From the NCBI GenBank assembly GCA_037074615.1, contig CM073558.1:16661001-16725000 (forward strand): a stretch of DNA of 64,000 bases, read 5' to 3'. Made by a program: the position numbers and the translations under genes. Below the pieces are notes generated by a model, which made no database searches, had not been told where the DNA came from, and was given only the letters and a program-made list of their open reading frames with translations. Origin of the DNA: Leucaena leucocephala. Its lineage: Eukaryota > Streptophyta > Magnoliopsida > Fabales > Fabaceae. Positions 1 through 11,238 of this stretch are shown here, piece by piece. Numbering within the stretch: the stretch's first letter is position 1; each line of letters begins with the position of its first letter.

Positions 1-248
1 AATTCAAAAGAGAAATGTGACAAAGCCTGCAAAAAGATCTACCTCCCTTCATCAACTTCTACCTCTTGTCAAAACAGGTGAGGGGTGATTAAAGATATAC
101 AAAAATTATTCTCAATGCTATGAGAAATCTTAACTATAAAATCAACTATAGTAATGCTTTTTCTATATACATGGTTAAACAAAATCTATCAATCCCTATA
201 GACAAGTAACAGTGTCATCCACAACATCTTTAAAAGGATGATTATTAT
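1..248. other. Left flank, no gene; possible continuation of LINE-2
   Basis: No supported coding region. On the minus strand short peptide stretches next to the hAT insertion, read with 2931-2998, vaguely resemble the end of a LINE RNase H domain, including a stretch reading DNNHPFKDVV. They are full of stops and frame changes, so this is only a weak suggestion. The last eight bases (241-248, ATTATTAT) are the left target-site duplication of the hAT element that follows. Confidence 0.3.
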
Positions 249-2922
249 TAGAGCTGTGCATAAAACCCGTGGCCCGATATGTCTACCCGAACTCGTAATA
301 AAAATACCCTACACAACCCGATAAATATAGGACAGGGCTAGGTATCAGGCTGCAAAATACAATCTATGCATTTTTCACACTAGACACCGGGCATAGGGGC
401 TGCCCTACCCTGCCCTGCCCATGATTACCCCTTCTTTTATTTTTTTTACTTTTTTCTCTATCTTTGAAGGGAGAATATAATAGTTACTGATAACTAGAAG
501 GTCATTTTAAAAATATGAGTAGTTAAATAGGTAAGTTGTATATTTTAATATTTATAATTATACTATTTTTTTCTTTTTTTTAACTTTGTTAATTATCATA
601 TGATTACATTAAAAATTATAATTATTTATTTTATTTTTTTAGATGCTTTATCTTTGTCAATATTATGGAGATTGATGCAAAGTTACAATTACAAACTACT
701 TAGACTTCAACGCTTATTTTTAATATACAATGGATCTTAAGATTTTAATTATTATCTTTGTCGACTTATTTTTAGTGAATTATTGATAGTATTTAACTCT
801 TGAAGACACATGAATATTATATTATTTTATAAGTTCATAATTGTAGGTTTTTTTCACAACAGAGCGTGGCATCACAACTTGGGCATGCCCAGCCCGCTCA
901 TGTCTAGCCCAAAATTGTTAGGGCTTTTACCAGGCAAAGCTGGGCATTGGGCTACAAAATACAGCAAATGTATTTTTTGGGCAGGGCACTAGGCAGTGTA
1001 AGGAATTGGAAGACACGCAGCGGAAATTAATTTAAAAAATTTTCCCCATTCCTTGCCAGGATCTACCGTATCTGTTTAAGTCAAGTGGAAAGAAGCATTA
1101 CCCTTGGTGTTCCTCAACGACTTCCACAGCTTCTCTCCGCGACTGGTGATCTCTTTCCGATCGCAAGAAGATGTCCATAGCTTCTCTCCGCGGCTCGTGC
1201 CCTCTTTCTGATCGCAAGAAGTCGACGCCTCAGGTTGGCTTCCTCTACTGGTATCCACACGAACAGCGTTCCAACCACGAACGACGTGCTAGCGTCTCCT
1301 GTCCCTCCAAGGCTCTCTCAAGAATTAGTCCTCTCCGTCTCGACTTCAGCAGTTTCTTATCTACAAACCTTTTACAAATTCCGTTCGGCCTTTTGTGTTG
1401 TGTGTTGTGTGTAAAAAATGTAGCTCCTAAAATCAGATATATAGGATGCTCTACATTTTTCTGAACCGAATTGGATCTTGGAATTAATCTATATTAATTC
1501 TGAAATTAATACAGTATCACATATTGTATAATTTGATAAGAAACTAATTAAATAAATAATATTTATATTAAATACGTCCCACAGATTTAATTCACCTATT
1601 TATTTAATTTAAATAAAGATAAGATTGGACTATATTTGATTTATTCTCATAAATCAAATTTGAGATATCCTATCAATTTGAATTTTAAATTCAAACGTGA
1701 TAGAGATTTAATTTATCCTTATAAATTAAATATTGTAAATATCTCTTATATGAGATATCCTATCAATTTGAATTTCAAATTCAAACGTCATAGAGATTTA
1801 ATTTATCCTTATAAATTAAATCTTGTAAATATCTCTTATATGAGATATCCTATCAATTTGAATTTCAAATTCAAACGTGATAGAGATTTAATTTATCCTT
1901 ATAAATTAAATCCTATATATCCCTTATATATAATATATATATATATACGAATATAAATATAAATAAATATATACATCAATCCTGGATCATTCATTGAATC
2001 TAGACACGTCTTAGATTCAATAAATCTGGACATCATAGCTCGTGTTAGGTTATTTTGTGTGTGACCCTGTAGGCCCAGATGAAGTTGGCAGTGGGCCATT
2101 TGCTATACTGGCCCACAAGTCGCAAGCGGTCTCTAGCAAAACATAACGACTACCTAAATCATATGAGGATCGATAAACGATGTAACCTTTTATACAACCA
2201 TATCATGTCCCTTCTGTCACGCAATATTTTAGTCATGGATGAGGCATGGATAATGTCGTCCTCCTATTCCTGATCGTTATTTTCTCGATCCCTGAGTAGT
2301 CTGACTATAGAAATGGAACTACCTTTCCATTACAGTATGGCCATACATTTCTCAGACTCACTCATCGAGGGGCCTAGTAATATCTCTCTACAAATGTGAG
2401 GGACAAATTCCATCTTGACCACTCACATTCCTCCACATGAAAAATCACTAAGCCCGAACATAGTCTTTATGATCACTCGATCAAAAGTGACTTTTGACTA
2501 GGTCAAAGCTGAGCGTTTGTCATGTAGGAATCCATGATGATCTCAAGTCAAAGGGCATAGTGACATGATTTGTATATGAGAGAAGCTTATGACGTAACCC
2601 ATGCAACTCTCTCATAGCGGGTCGGTCCAACACCTTGTACTCTTACATGTGCCTATGACTTTGATTTATATCTCTATACATCTTCAAAGTCATACTGGTC
2701 TTATTTCATCTCTGCTCCCGCACAGATGACCGACCAGGGACATTTAGGATAAGATCATGAATTATCCAAGGATGGTCATCACAGTAAACATGCGAATAAT
2801 ATGATAACACAATTGATAAACTCATAAATCAATAATATTTATAAGATAATGATTGGCCCCTATGGCACATTTTCCAACAGGCAGGGGGTTGCCCTGCCCA
2901 GCCTTACCCATGCACACCCTTA
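249..2922 (+). mobile_element. Non-autonomous hAT element (hAT-1), interrupted by a copia solo LTR
   Basis: The ends form an imperfect terminal inverted repeat: the left end reads TAGAGCTGTGCAT and the right end, reverse-complemented, reads TAAGGGTGTGCAT. Perfect 8-bp target duplications ATTATTAT flank it at 241-248 and 2923-2930, the size typical of hAT transposons. Without the solo LTR (997-2879 plus one 5-bp duplication) the element is about 0.79 kb and has no transposase, so it must be mobilised in trans. Both ends are rich in GGGC/GCCC strings, while the core is AT-rich. A relative with the same ends and core lies at 43594-44302. The short ORF at 810-992 lies inside this element and is not regarded as a gene. 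Confidence 0.85.
997..2879 (-). mobile_element. Solo LTR of the Ty1/copia family (solo LTR A)
   Basis: This 1,883-bp segment is the reverse complement of the LTRs of the full copia element at 4576-13110, from the TGTAAGGAATTGG end to the TTTTCCAACA end. Perfect 5-bp duplications GGCAG flank it (992-996 and 2880-2884), so it is a complete solo LTR left by LTR-LTR recombination. It contains three 90-bp palindromic units (about 1662-1931). It lies inside hAT-1 and is therefore younger than that element. The ORFs on both strands here (for example 1171-1464 and 1636-1956) recur in the other LTR copies and are chance frames. Confidence 0.95.
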
Positions 2923-2930
2923 ATTATTAT

Positions 2931-2998
2931 CATAGGCCCTAGATATCAAATTAATAGCTTTTATAAAATTAGAAAAAAAAGATAAACTTTCATATACG
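2931..2998 (-). mobile_element. Short LINE-2 segment between hAT-1 and CACTA-1
   Basis: Read on the minus strand and joined to 16492 onward with one copy of the ACG target duplication, this segment continues the RNase H frame of LINE-2 as YMKVYLFF. That resembles the strand of plant LINE RNase H domains that precedes the second catalytic acid. A stop follows almost at once. The segment is short, so support rests on the frame continuity across the CACTA-1 insertion. Confidence 0.45.
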
Positions 2999-3020
2999 CA
3001 CTACAAAAATTGACTTTCAG

Positions 3021-3270
3021 TCGCCGCTAAATACGTTTAGTGGCGATAAATTGTTGCCGCCTATGAGACTGTCGCATATATATATTGGCAGCGACAATTG
3101 AAAGTCGCCGCTAAATGTCAATCATTATTGTGGCCGCTGAAAGTTTAAAAGGTGGCGACTCTAAAACTTAATCAGCGGCGAATATTTGTCGCCGCCTAAA
3201 GATGAATATACGGCGACAAAATTATCGCCGCAGAAATTTGAATCAGCGGCCACAAATGTCGCTACTGAAA
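3021..3270. repeat. Left subterminal repeats of CACTA-1
   Basis: About ten diverged copies of a short motif centred on GTCGCCGC or its complement GCGGCGAC, in both orientations, separated by AT-rich spacers with TAAAT or GAAAGT tails. Such subterminal arrays are the expected binding region for the DNA-binding transposition protein in CACTA elements. Confidence 0.8.
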
Positions 3271-4575
3271 GTTGGTATTGTTTTTAAAATTGTTTTTTTA
3301 TAATTTTTCTTATATAAAAAATATAATTTTATCACAAAAATTATGATAAATAACCAAAATAAATGAAAATATAATAACATTGATAAATAATTCTGATAAT
3401 CGTATAAAATATCAAATTACTTCAATTATTTAAATATTTACAATAAAAATGAAATTGTTCAGTTTATACATAAATATTATATTTAATGACCAATACTAGG
3501 AGTAGAATAAGTAGGCGCATGTGGTTGCCCCCTCTATATTAATGCAGCAAATTAAGCTTGTATCATTTCCTCCATTTGTTCCATTAGCCTTTGCTCAAAT
3601 TGCACACACTCTTCTTGCTTCTTTTCAAGCTCTATTGCACACTCTTCTTCCATCTTTGTACGCTCTGCCTCTATTTTTTCTCTCTTCTCTAGAATTTTTT
3701 TATCAAACTCTTCCTGCAATTGGGCACACACACTTTGGACAACTGAACTATCACTAGATTGAGTGCGATTTCTCTTCCTTGAAGGCTTTTCTCTATACCC
3801 TTTCCCTCTTACATACCCTGACCTCTTACTAAGAACTGTCACCAATATTTCCTCTGACATCATTCGACTATTGCTCTCTAAATCTTAGTCTTGTTGCCGA
3901 GAAAGTTCATGCATACGACTCTATAAAAAACATATGAAACTATTAGATTAATAACAAAAATAAATTAAAATAAAATATTAAACTACAATGCATGCATGAA
4001 TCTATTCAGAGTGTGGGTCAGCCCATATTACTTGTCCATCTAATGTATTCCTAGTATGCGTGATCTCCCATAGCTGGTCAGGAGGGGTAGGTTATCTAGT
4101 AATAGGATCTATCTACAAAATAATATATAAAATACAAAGAATAGATTTTAAAATACAAAATAATTAAAAACTTAAATTATAGTGGTCATAGATTGAACTT
4201 ACTGTAGCAAACTTAATCTTTGCAAATGATTGAGGACCACAAGTATGTTTAATCATTTGTTTTTCTCGATTTATTGTGTTTCTTGTACTTTTGTTCTACA
4301 ACAACATTTGATCATTAATAAGAATTTAATTATTGAAACAAAAAAGATAATTTATTTAGAAGGATAGTGAGGTACTTTAAACATGTCAGACTTAAAATAT
4401 ATTAATAACCATTCCCAATCTTAAAAACTAATAGTTTGAGGAGGATCAGTCAACCTATCATCATCAGTCTCATATTTCTTATAGTGAGAATGCAAATTGG
4501 TTTTCCAATTTCTAAATGTATTTTGTAAAATAATTGATATTGCTATATAAAACTTTTCTCGACAATTGTATCAGC

Positions 4576-6267
4576 TGTTGGAAATCGTGCCCTAGGGGCC
4601 AATCATTGTCTTATGAACATTATTGATTTATGAATTTATTAATTGAGTTATCATATTATTTGCATGTTTACTATGATGATCATCCTTGGATAATTCATGA
4701 TATTATCCTAAATGTCCCTGGTCGATTATCTATGCGGGAGCACAGATGAAATAAGACCAGTATGACTTTGAAGATGTATAGAGATATAAATCAAAGTCAT
4801 AAGCACATGTAAGAGTACAAGGTGCTGGACCGACCCGCTATGAGAGAACTGCATGGGTAATGTCATAAGCTTCTCTCATATATAAACCATGTCAATACGC
4901 CCTTTGACCTGATCATCATGGATTTCTACATGACAAAACGCTCAGCTTTAACCTAGTCAAAAGTCACTTTTGACCGAGTGATCATAAAGACTATGTTCGG
5001 CCTTAGTGGTTTTTCATGCGGAGGAATGTGAATGGTCAAGATGGAATTTGTCCCTCATATTCATAGAGAGATATTACTGGGTCCCTCGATGAGTGAGTCT
5101 GAGAAACGTATGGCCATACTGTAATGGAAAGGTAGTTCCATTTCTATAGTCAGACTACTCAGAGATCGAGAAAGTAACGGTCAGGAATAGGAGGATGACA
5201 TTATCCATGCCTCATCCATGACTAAAATATCGCGTGACAGAAGGGACATGATATAGTTGTATAAAAGGTTACATCGTTTATCGATCCTCATATGATTTGG
5301 GTAGTCGTTATGTCTTGCTAGAGACCGCTTGCGACTTGTGGGCTAGTATAGCAAATGGCCTACTGCCAACTTCATATGGGCCTACAGGGTCGCACACAAA
5401 ATAGCCCAACACGAGCTATGATATCCAGATTCATTGAATCTAAGACATGTCCAGATTCAATGAATGATCCAGGATAGATGTATATATATTTATTTATATT
5501 TATATTCGTATATATATATATAAATTCGTATATATACATTATATGTATATATGAGATTTAATTTATAAGGATAAATTAAATCTCTATCACGTTTGAAATT
5601 CAAAATTCAAATTGATAGGATATCTCAAATTTGATTTATGAGAATAAATCAAAAAAAATAGTTCAGTCTCATCTTTATTTAAAATTAAATAAATGGGTAA
5701 TTAAATCTGTGGGACGGATTTGATATTATTTATTTAATTAGTTTCTTATAAAATTATACAATATATGATATTGTATTAATTTTGGAATTAATATAAGATT
5801 AACTCCAAAATCCAATTCGGTTGACAGAGAAAAACGCATAGCATCCTATATATCTGATTTTAGGAGCTGCGTTTTGCACAGAGAAACATATAGAACATAG
5901 AAAGGCCGAAGGGGACTCTATAAAAGGTTTGCAGATAAGAAACTGCCGAAATAGAGATGGAAAGGACGAACTCTTGAGAAAGCCCTGGAGGGACAAGAGA
6001 CGCTAGCACGTCGTTCGTAGTTGGAACGCTATTCGTGTGGATACCAGTAGAGGAAGCCGACCTGAATCGTCGACTTCTTGTGATTAGAAAGGGAGCACGA
6101 GCTGCAGAGAGAAGCTGTGAACGTCGTGACCGAAAGCTATGGAAGTCGCTGAGGCACACTAAGGGTAATACTTCTTCCCACTTGACTTAAACACATACGG
6201 TAGATCCTGGCAAGGAATGGAAAAATTTTTAAATTAATTTCCGCTGCGTGTCTTCCAATTCCTTACA
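4576..6267 (+). repeat. 5' LTR of the copia element
   Basis: A 1,692-bp LTR with TG...CA ends. A TATA box candidate TATAAAAGG at 5260-5268 would place transcription start about 0.7 kb into the LTR. It holds only one 90-bp palindromic unit (around 5550-5640), whereas the 3' LTR and the solo LTRs hold three. Confidence 0.95.
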
Positions 6268-6268
6268 G

Positions 6269-6280
6269 TGGTATCAGAGC
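6269..6280 (+). promoter_or_regulatory. Primer-binding site (initiator tRNA-Met)
   Basis: TGGTATCAGAGC begins one base after the 5' LTR. It is complementary to the 3' end of plant initiator methionine tRNA and is the standard minus-strand primer site of Ty1/copia elements. Confidence 0.95.
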
Positions 6281-7240
6281 CATGCCGTTTTGTGTTTAAG
6301 TTAGGCTTGATTGTTGATTCATATGATATGTGTTAGTCGTAGCCGATCATATGATAACATGCGTTTTATGTGTGATATATAATGAATCCATAGAATATGC
6401 TATTTTGTGAATGTTTTAAGATTTGAAATATCAATTGCCTTGCAATTAAATCTGAATGTTGATTCTTGAATGCTTAGGTATGGTGAACAATATGGCTCTA
6501 GATTACAAGTGTTGTAATTTTTAAATACGGCCTGCGTGTCGTGCCTTCCTATATATTTACTCTCAATGTACCTTCTTGTCTCATCTCACTCCCCTCAAAT
6601 GTTAAAAGAGGTTTCTATATGTAATTTCCCTTTTCTTACTAGAGAGCTCCTCTCATTGGCTTGAGGGGACTTAGGATAGGTGAGCCATATTGTATCACGT
6701 TTAAATTATGCATCTTATGATTATATCAGCACATGCATATTAATTGTATGAGATACAAACTGAGAAGCATGCATTCTCATAAACTAAACAGTTAAATTAA
6801 GCCCTCTAATGAAATCTTAAGTCATAATGCCATCAATTTATGAATACTTGTTAAAACCTCGATCGCTCAATTGTGGACTCCGTCAAAGTGGGTGCTTTTG
6901 AGTCATCTTGGGGAGATAAGCAAAGAGTAATGGTGCTACTCTCATATGTTCATTATTGTTTGACTTAATTGAGATTAACAAAATGGTTTTGGATCTCAAG
7001 GCATTAGATGGGATTAGAACATGCCAGATCATATGATGATAGGATCCCATGAACATCTAAGAGTTACATTTGATGTAATTGGTAAAGATGTTACCTACCT
7101 AAATAACTTAATTTAAGCGTCCTGCCAAAGCGGACTTAAGTTTGAGCCAAATATGGATCTTAGCCCACTAACTATTGCATTGAGGGTTGTTTATTTAGTG
7201 GGAGATTACTAATTACATTGCATATTTTAATTGTAGAATC
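6281..7240 (+). other. Untranslated leader of the copia element
   Basis: About 960 bp between the primer site and the gag start. No ORF of note was seen. It probably carries packaging signals, but no motif could be recognised by eye. Confidence 0.6.
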
Positions 7241-10200
7241 ATGACGACTAGTAATACTGCTATATTATCGCTGCGATCTGTCCTTGAGAAGGACAAACTC
7301 AATGGGACAAACTTTCTTGACTGGTTTAGGAACTTGAGAATTGTTCTCAAGCAGGAAAGAAAGGCGCATGTCCTAGATCAACCCATTCCTGAGGAGCCAG
7401 CCGCCAATACTCCTAGAGCTCAGAGAGATGCTTACATGAAGCATAAGGAAGACTCTGTCGATGTGGGATGCTTGATGCTAGCCACCATGGTTCCGGAGCT
7501 CCAAAGAGATCTGGAACACATGGAAGCTTATGAGATGATTGTGCATCTCAAGGAAATGTTCCAGCAACAGGCAAGGCAAGAGAGGTATGAGACCACTAAG
7601 GCCTTACATTCCTGCAAGATGGCTGAAGGTGCATCAGTCAGTACTCATGTCTTAAAGATGAAAGGGTACATTGATCACCTTGAGAGGCTTGGATTTCCCA
7701 TGAGCCAGGAGTTAGCTACGGATTTGATCTTGAACTCACTCCCGGAAAGTTATGACCACTTTGTCATGAACTACAACATGAACAACATGGAGAAATCTAT
7801 TTCTGAACTGCATGGGATGCTTAAAACTGCTGAGCCAAGTCTTAAGAAGAAGCCCAGTAGTGTTTTGATGGTTCAGAAAGGAAAGGGTACTAAAAAGAAA
7901 GGCAAAGGCAAGGGGAAGGGTCATGGCTCATCAGGTAAGACCAAAGAGTCAGGCAAGCCCAAAACCAAGCCTACACCAAAGAAGGCAAAGCCTCCGAAGG
8001 AAGGAGTCTGCTTCTTCTGCAATGAACCCGGTCATTGGAAGAGGAATTGCAAACTCTACCTCGAAGATCTGAAAAAGAACAAGAAGGATAGCGGGGCTAT
8101 CGCTTCAGGTATTTATGTTATAGACATTCATCTTTCTACTTCCACCTCATGGGTATTAGATACTGCATGTGGTTCTCACATTTGTACAAATGTGCAGGGA
8201 CTAAAGGACAGTAGGAAGCTGAAAAAGGGCGAGGTTGACCTACGATTTGGAAACAGAGCAAGGATTGCTGCGTTAGCTGTAGGCACTTATGAATTAGTTC
8301 TGCCCACTGGGCTTTTGTTAGTTTTGAACAATTGCTATTATGTTCCTGCTTTAAGTAGTAACATTGTTTCACTTTCTTATTTGGATAAGGAAGGTTTCAC
8401 TTCCATTGCTGGGAATAGTAGATGTTCTATTTATCGTAATGATGTTTTCTATGCTCATGGTGATTTGCATGTTGATCATTACATATTAAATTTGGAACAA
8501 CCCAATCATGGAAATATCTATAACATAACCGCCAAAAGGGTCAAACGAAACGATTTGAATCCCACATACCTCTGGCACTGTCGTCTGGGCCACATAAATG
8601 AGAAACGCATTTCCAAACTCTATCAAGATGGATTTCTAAACTCATTTGATTTTGAATCATATGACACTTGCGAGTCTTGCTTGTTAGGAAAGCTGACAAA
8701 GTCATCTTTCACTGGGCACAGTGAGAGGGCCACTGATTTATTGGGCCTCATACATACAGATATGTGTTGACCGATGAACACAAATGCCAGAGGAGGTTAT
8801 TCGTACTTCATAACATTTATAGATGATTTCAGTAGATATGGGTACATCTATCTGATGAAACATAAATCTGAATCTTTTGAAAAGTTCAAAATATTTCAAA
8901 ATGAAGTACAAAACCAGCTTGGCAAAACAATTAAAGCCCTTCGATCTGATCGGGGTGGTGAATATTTGAGCCAAGAGTTCATAGATCATCTTAGGAGTTG
9001 TGGGATAGTCTCACAATTGACTCCTCCAGGGACACCACAATGGAATGGCGTTTCTGAACGGAGGAATCGAACACTATTAGATATGGTTCGATCCATGATG
9101 AGTCAAACAGATCTTCCGCCCTCCTTTTGGGGCCATGCCCTAGAGACAGCTGGGTTCACACTCAATCGTGTTCCATCAAAGGCAATTGAAAAGACTCTGT
9201 ATGAGATATGGACTGGGAGGACGCCTAGTTTGTCTTTCCTCAAGATTTGGGGATGCGAGGTCTATGTTAAGCAACAAACCTCAGACAAATTAGCGCCCAA
9301 ATCCTCAAAGTGCCTTTTTGTGGGATATCCTAAGGAAACCAAGGGATATTACGTCTACAACCCTGCTGATAACAAAGTGTTTGTTGTCAGAAATAGTATC
9401 TTTCTTGAAAGAGAATTTATCTCTAAAAGAACCAGTGGGAGTAAGGTATACCTCGAAGAAGTTCGAGAGCCACAAGACACCATAGAACTGCAGATTGAAA
9501 ATAGAGAAGACTCACAACAAGTTGTTGAGACTCCTCAAGTCACGCAAGGTCCACGTAAATCTAATAGGACACGACTTCAGCCTCAGAGATATGGATTTCT
9601 GATTTCTGATAGTCGTGAAGTGTTGCTCATTGAGCATAATGAGCCGACTACCTATCGAGAAGCTATAGTGGGACCAAACTCTGAGAAGTGGCTTAATGCC
9701 ATGAAGTCTGAAATGCAATCCATGTACGACAATAAGGTTTGGACCTTAGTCGACCCGCCTGAAGGTGTAAAAACCGTCGGGTGCAAGTGGGTTTTTAAGG
9801 AGAAAACTGACATGGATGGCAATGTAAATGTCTTCAAGGCACGACTGGTTGCAAAAGGATTTACTCAAACTCATGGTGTGGACTATGATGAGACCTTTTC
9901 CCCAGTTGCCATGGCCAAATCAATCAGAATCCTCTTTGCCATAGCAGCATATTATGACTATGAAATATGGCAGATGGACGTCAAGACAGCCTTCCTTAAT
10001 GGAAAGCTCCTTGAGGATGTGTACATGACACAACCTGAAGGGTTTGTGCGTTCCGAGGACTCTGGCAAAGTGTGCAAGCTTCAAAGGTCCATTTATGGAC
10101 TAAAGCAAGCCTCTCGGAGTTGGAATCAACGTTTTGATGAAGTAGTCAAAGAGTTTGGATTTCTTCAAAACATTGATGAACCTTGTGTGTACAAGAAGGT

Positions 10201-11224
10201 TAGTGGGAGCACAGTTGTGTTTTTGGTACTCTATGTCGATGACATCCTACTTATTGGGAATGACATTCCTACCTTGCAGATTGTCAAGTCTTGGTTAGGA
10301 AAGTCTTTCTCGATAAAAGACTTGGGTGAAGCCACCTACATCCTAGGAATCAGGATCTATAGAGATAGATCTAAAAGACTTCTAGGACTCAGTCAGAGTA
10401 CATACATAGACAAAATACTGCATAGGTTCAGTATGCACAAATCAAAGAGGGGTTTCATACCCATGTCTCATGGTATTCACCTCAGTAAAGATCTATGTCC
10501 TAGTACATCTGATCAGCGAGGTCGCATGAGTAAAGTTCCATATGCCTCGGCCATAGGATCTATCATGTACGCCATGTTATGTACTCGTCCGGATGTCTCG
10601 TTTGCCTTGAGTATGACTAGCAGATATCAACAGGACCCTGGTGAGGGCCATTGGACTGCTGTCAAGAATATCCTTAAGTACTTAAGAAGGACTAAGGACT
10701 TATTCTTGGTCTATGGTGGATTGGATGATGAACTCTGTGTAACTGGTTACACAGATGCCAGTTTCCAAACTGACCAGGACGACCAAAAATTGTAGTCTGG
10801 ATATATATTCCTCCTCAATAATGGAGCAGTAAGCTGGAAGAGCTCTAAGCAGGGCACTGTAGCAGATTCTGCGATAGAAGCTGAGTATATAGCAGCATCT
10901 GATGCAGCTAAGGAAGCCGTTTGGATCAGGAAGTTCATCACAGAACTAGGGGTGATACCTACCATCTCAGATCCAATAACTTTGCTCTGTGACAATAGCG
11001 GTGCTATTGCACAGGCCAAAGAGCCTAGGTCACATCAAAGGACCAAGCATATACTCAGGCGATTTCATCTCATTAGAGAAATCAATGATAGAGGTGATAT
11101 AAAAATATGCAAAGTAACAGGAGAAGATAATGTTGCTGATCCTCTAACAAAGCCGCTTGTGCAGGCAAAGCATGAGCGTCATGTCAGGTCAATGGGAATT
11201 AGTCAAATTAATGATTGTACCTAG
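7241..11224 (+). pseudogene. Copia gag-pol polyprotein gene with two in-frame stops
   Basis: A single frame of 1,328 codons, start at 7241 and natural stop at 11222-11224. Gag comes first (residues about 1-280), ending in a Lys/Gly-rich stretch and a CCHC zinc knuckle (C257, C260, H265, C270). The protease motif is DTA at D307, where DTG or DSG is more usual. The integrase zinc region starts near H446. A TGA at 8768-8770 stops translation at the integrase entry. After it come the DDE core (IDDFS, SDRGGEY, NGVSERRNR), the reverse transcriptase with KARLVAKGF and catalytic YVDD, and RNase H with TDASF. A TAG at 10793-10795 cuts RNase H, and ADSAIEAEYIA and the closing ADPLTKPL follow in the same frame. 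There are no frameshifts. The element should be unable to make pol unless the stops are read through. Confidence 0.95.
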
Positions 11225-11227
11225 TAC

Positions 11228-11238
11228 AAGTGGGAGGT
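11228..11238 (+). promoter_or_regulatory. Polypurine tract of the copia element
   Basis: AAGTGGGAGGT directly abuts the 3' LTR and follows the pol stop by three bases. This position and composition fit the plus-strand primer of LTR retrotransposons. Confidence 0.85.

Noticed and set aside
1171..2273. Several ORFs of 60-106 residues on both strands, repeated near 5799-6159, 12642-13039, 31493-32685 and 40154-41470
   Set aside because: They are frames inside the copia LTR copies and its 90-bp repeats. They recur wherever the LTR does, and no known protein domain is visible.
8774..10795. Separate pol gene starting at 8774
   Set aside because: It is in the same frame as the ORF ending at 8770 and is separated only by one TGA. 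It is the continuation of one gag-pol gene, not an independent gene.
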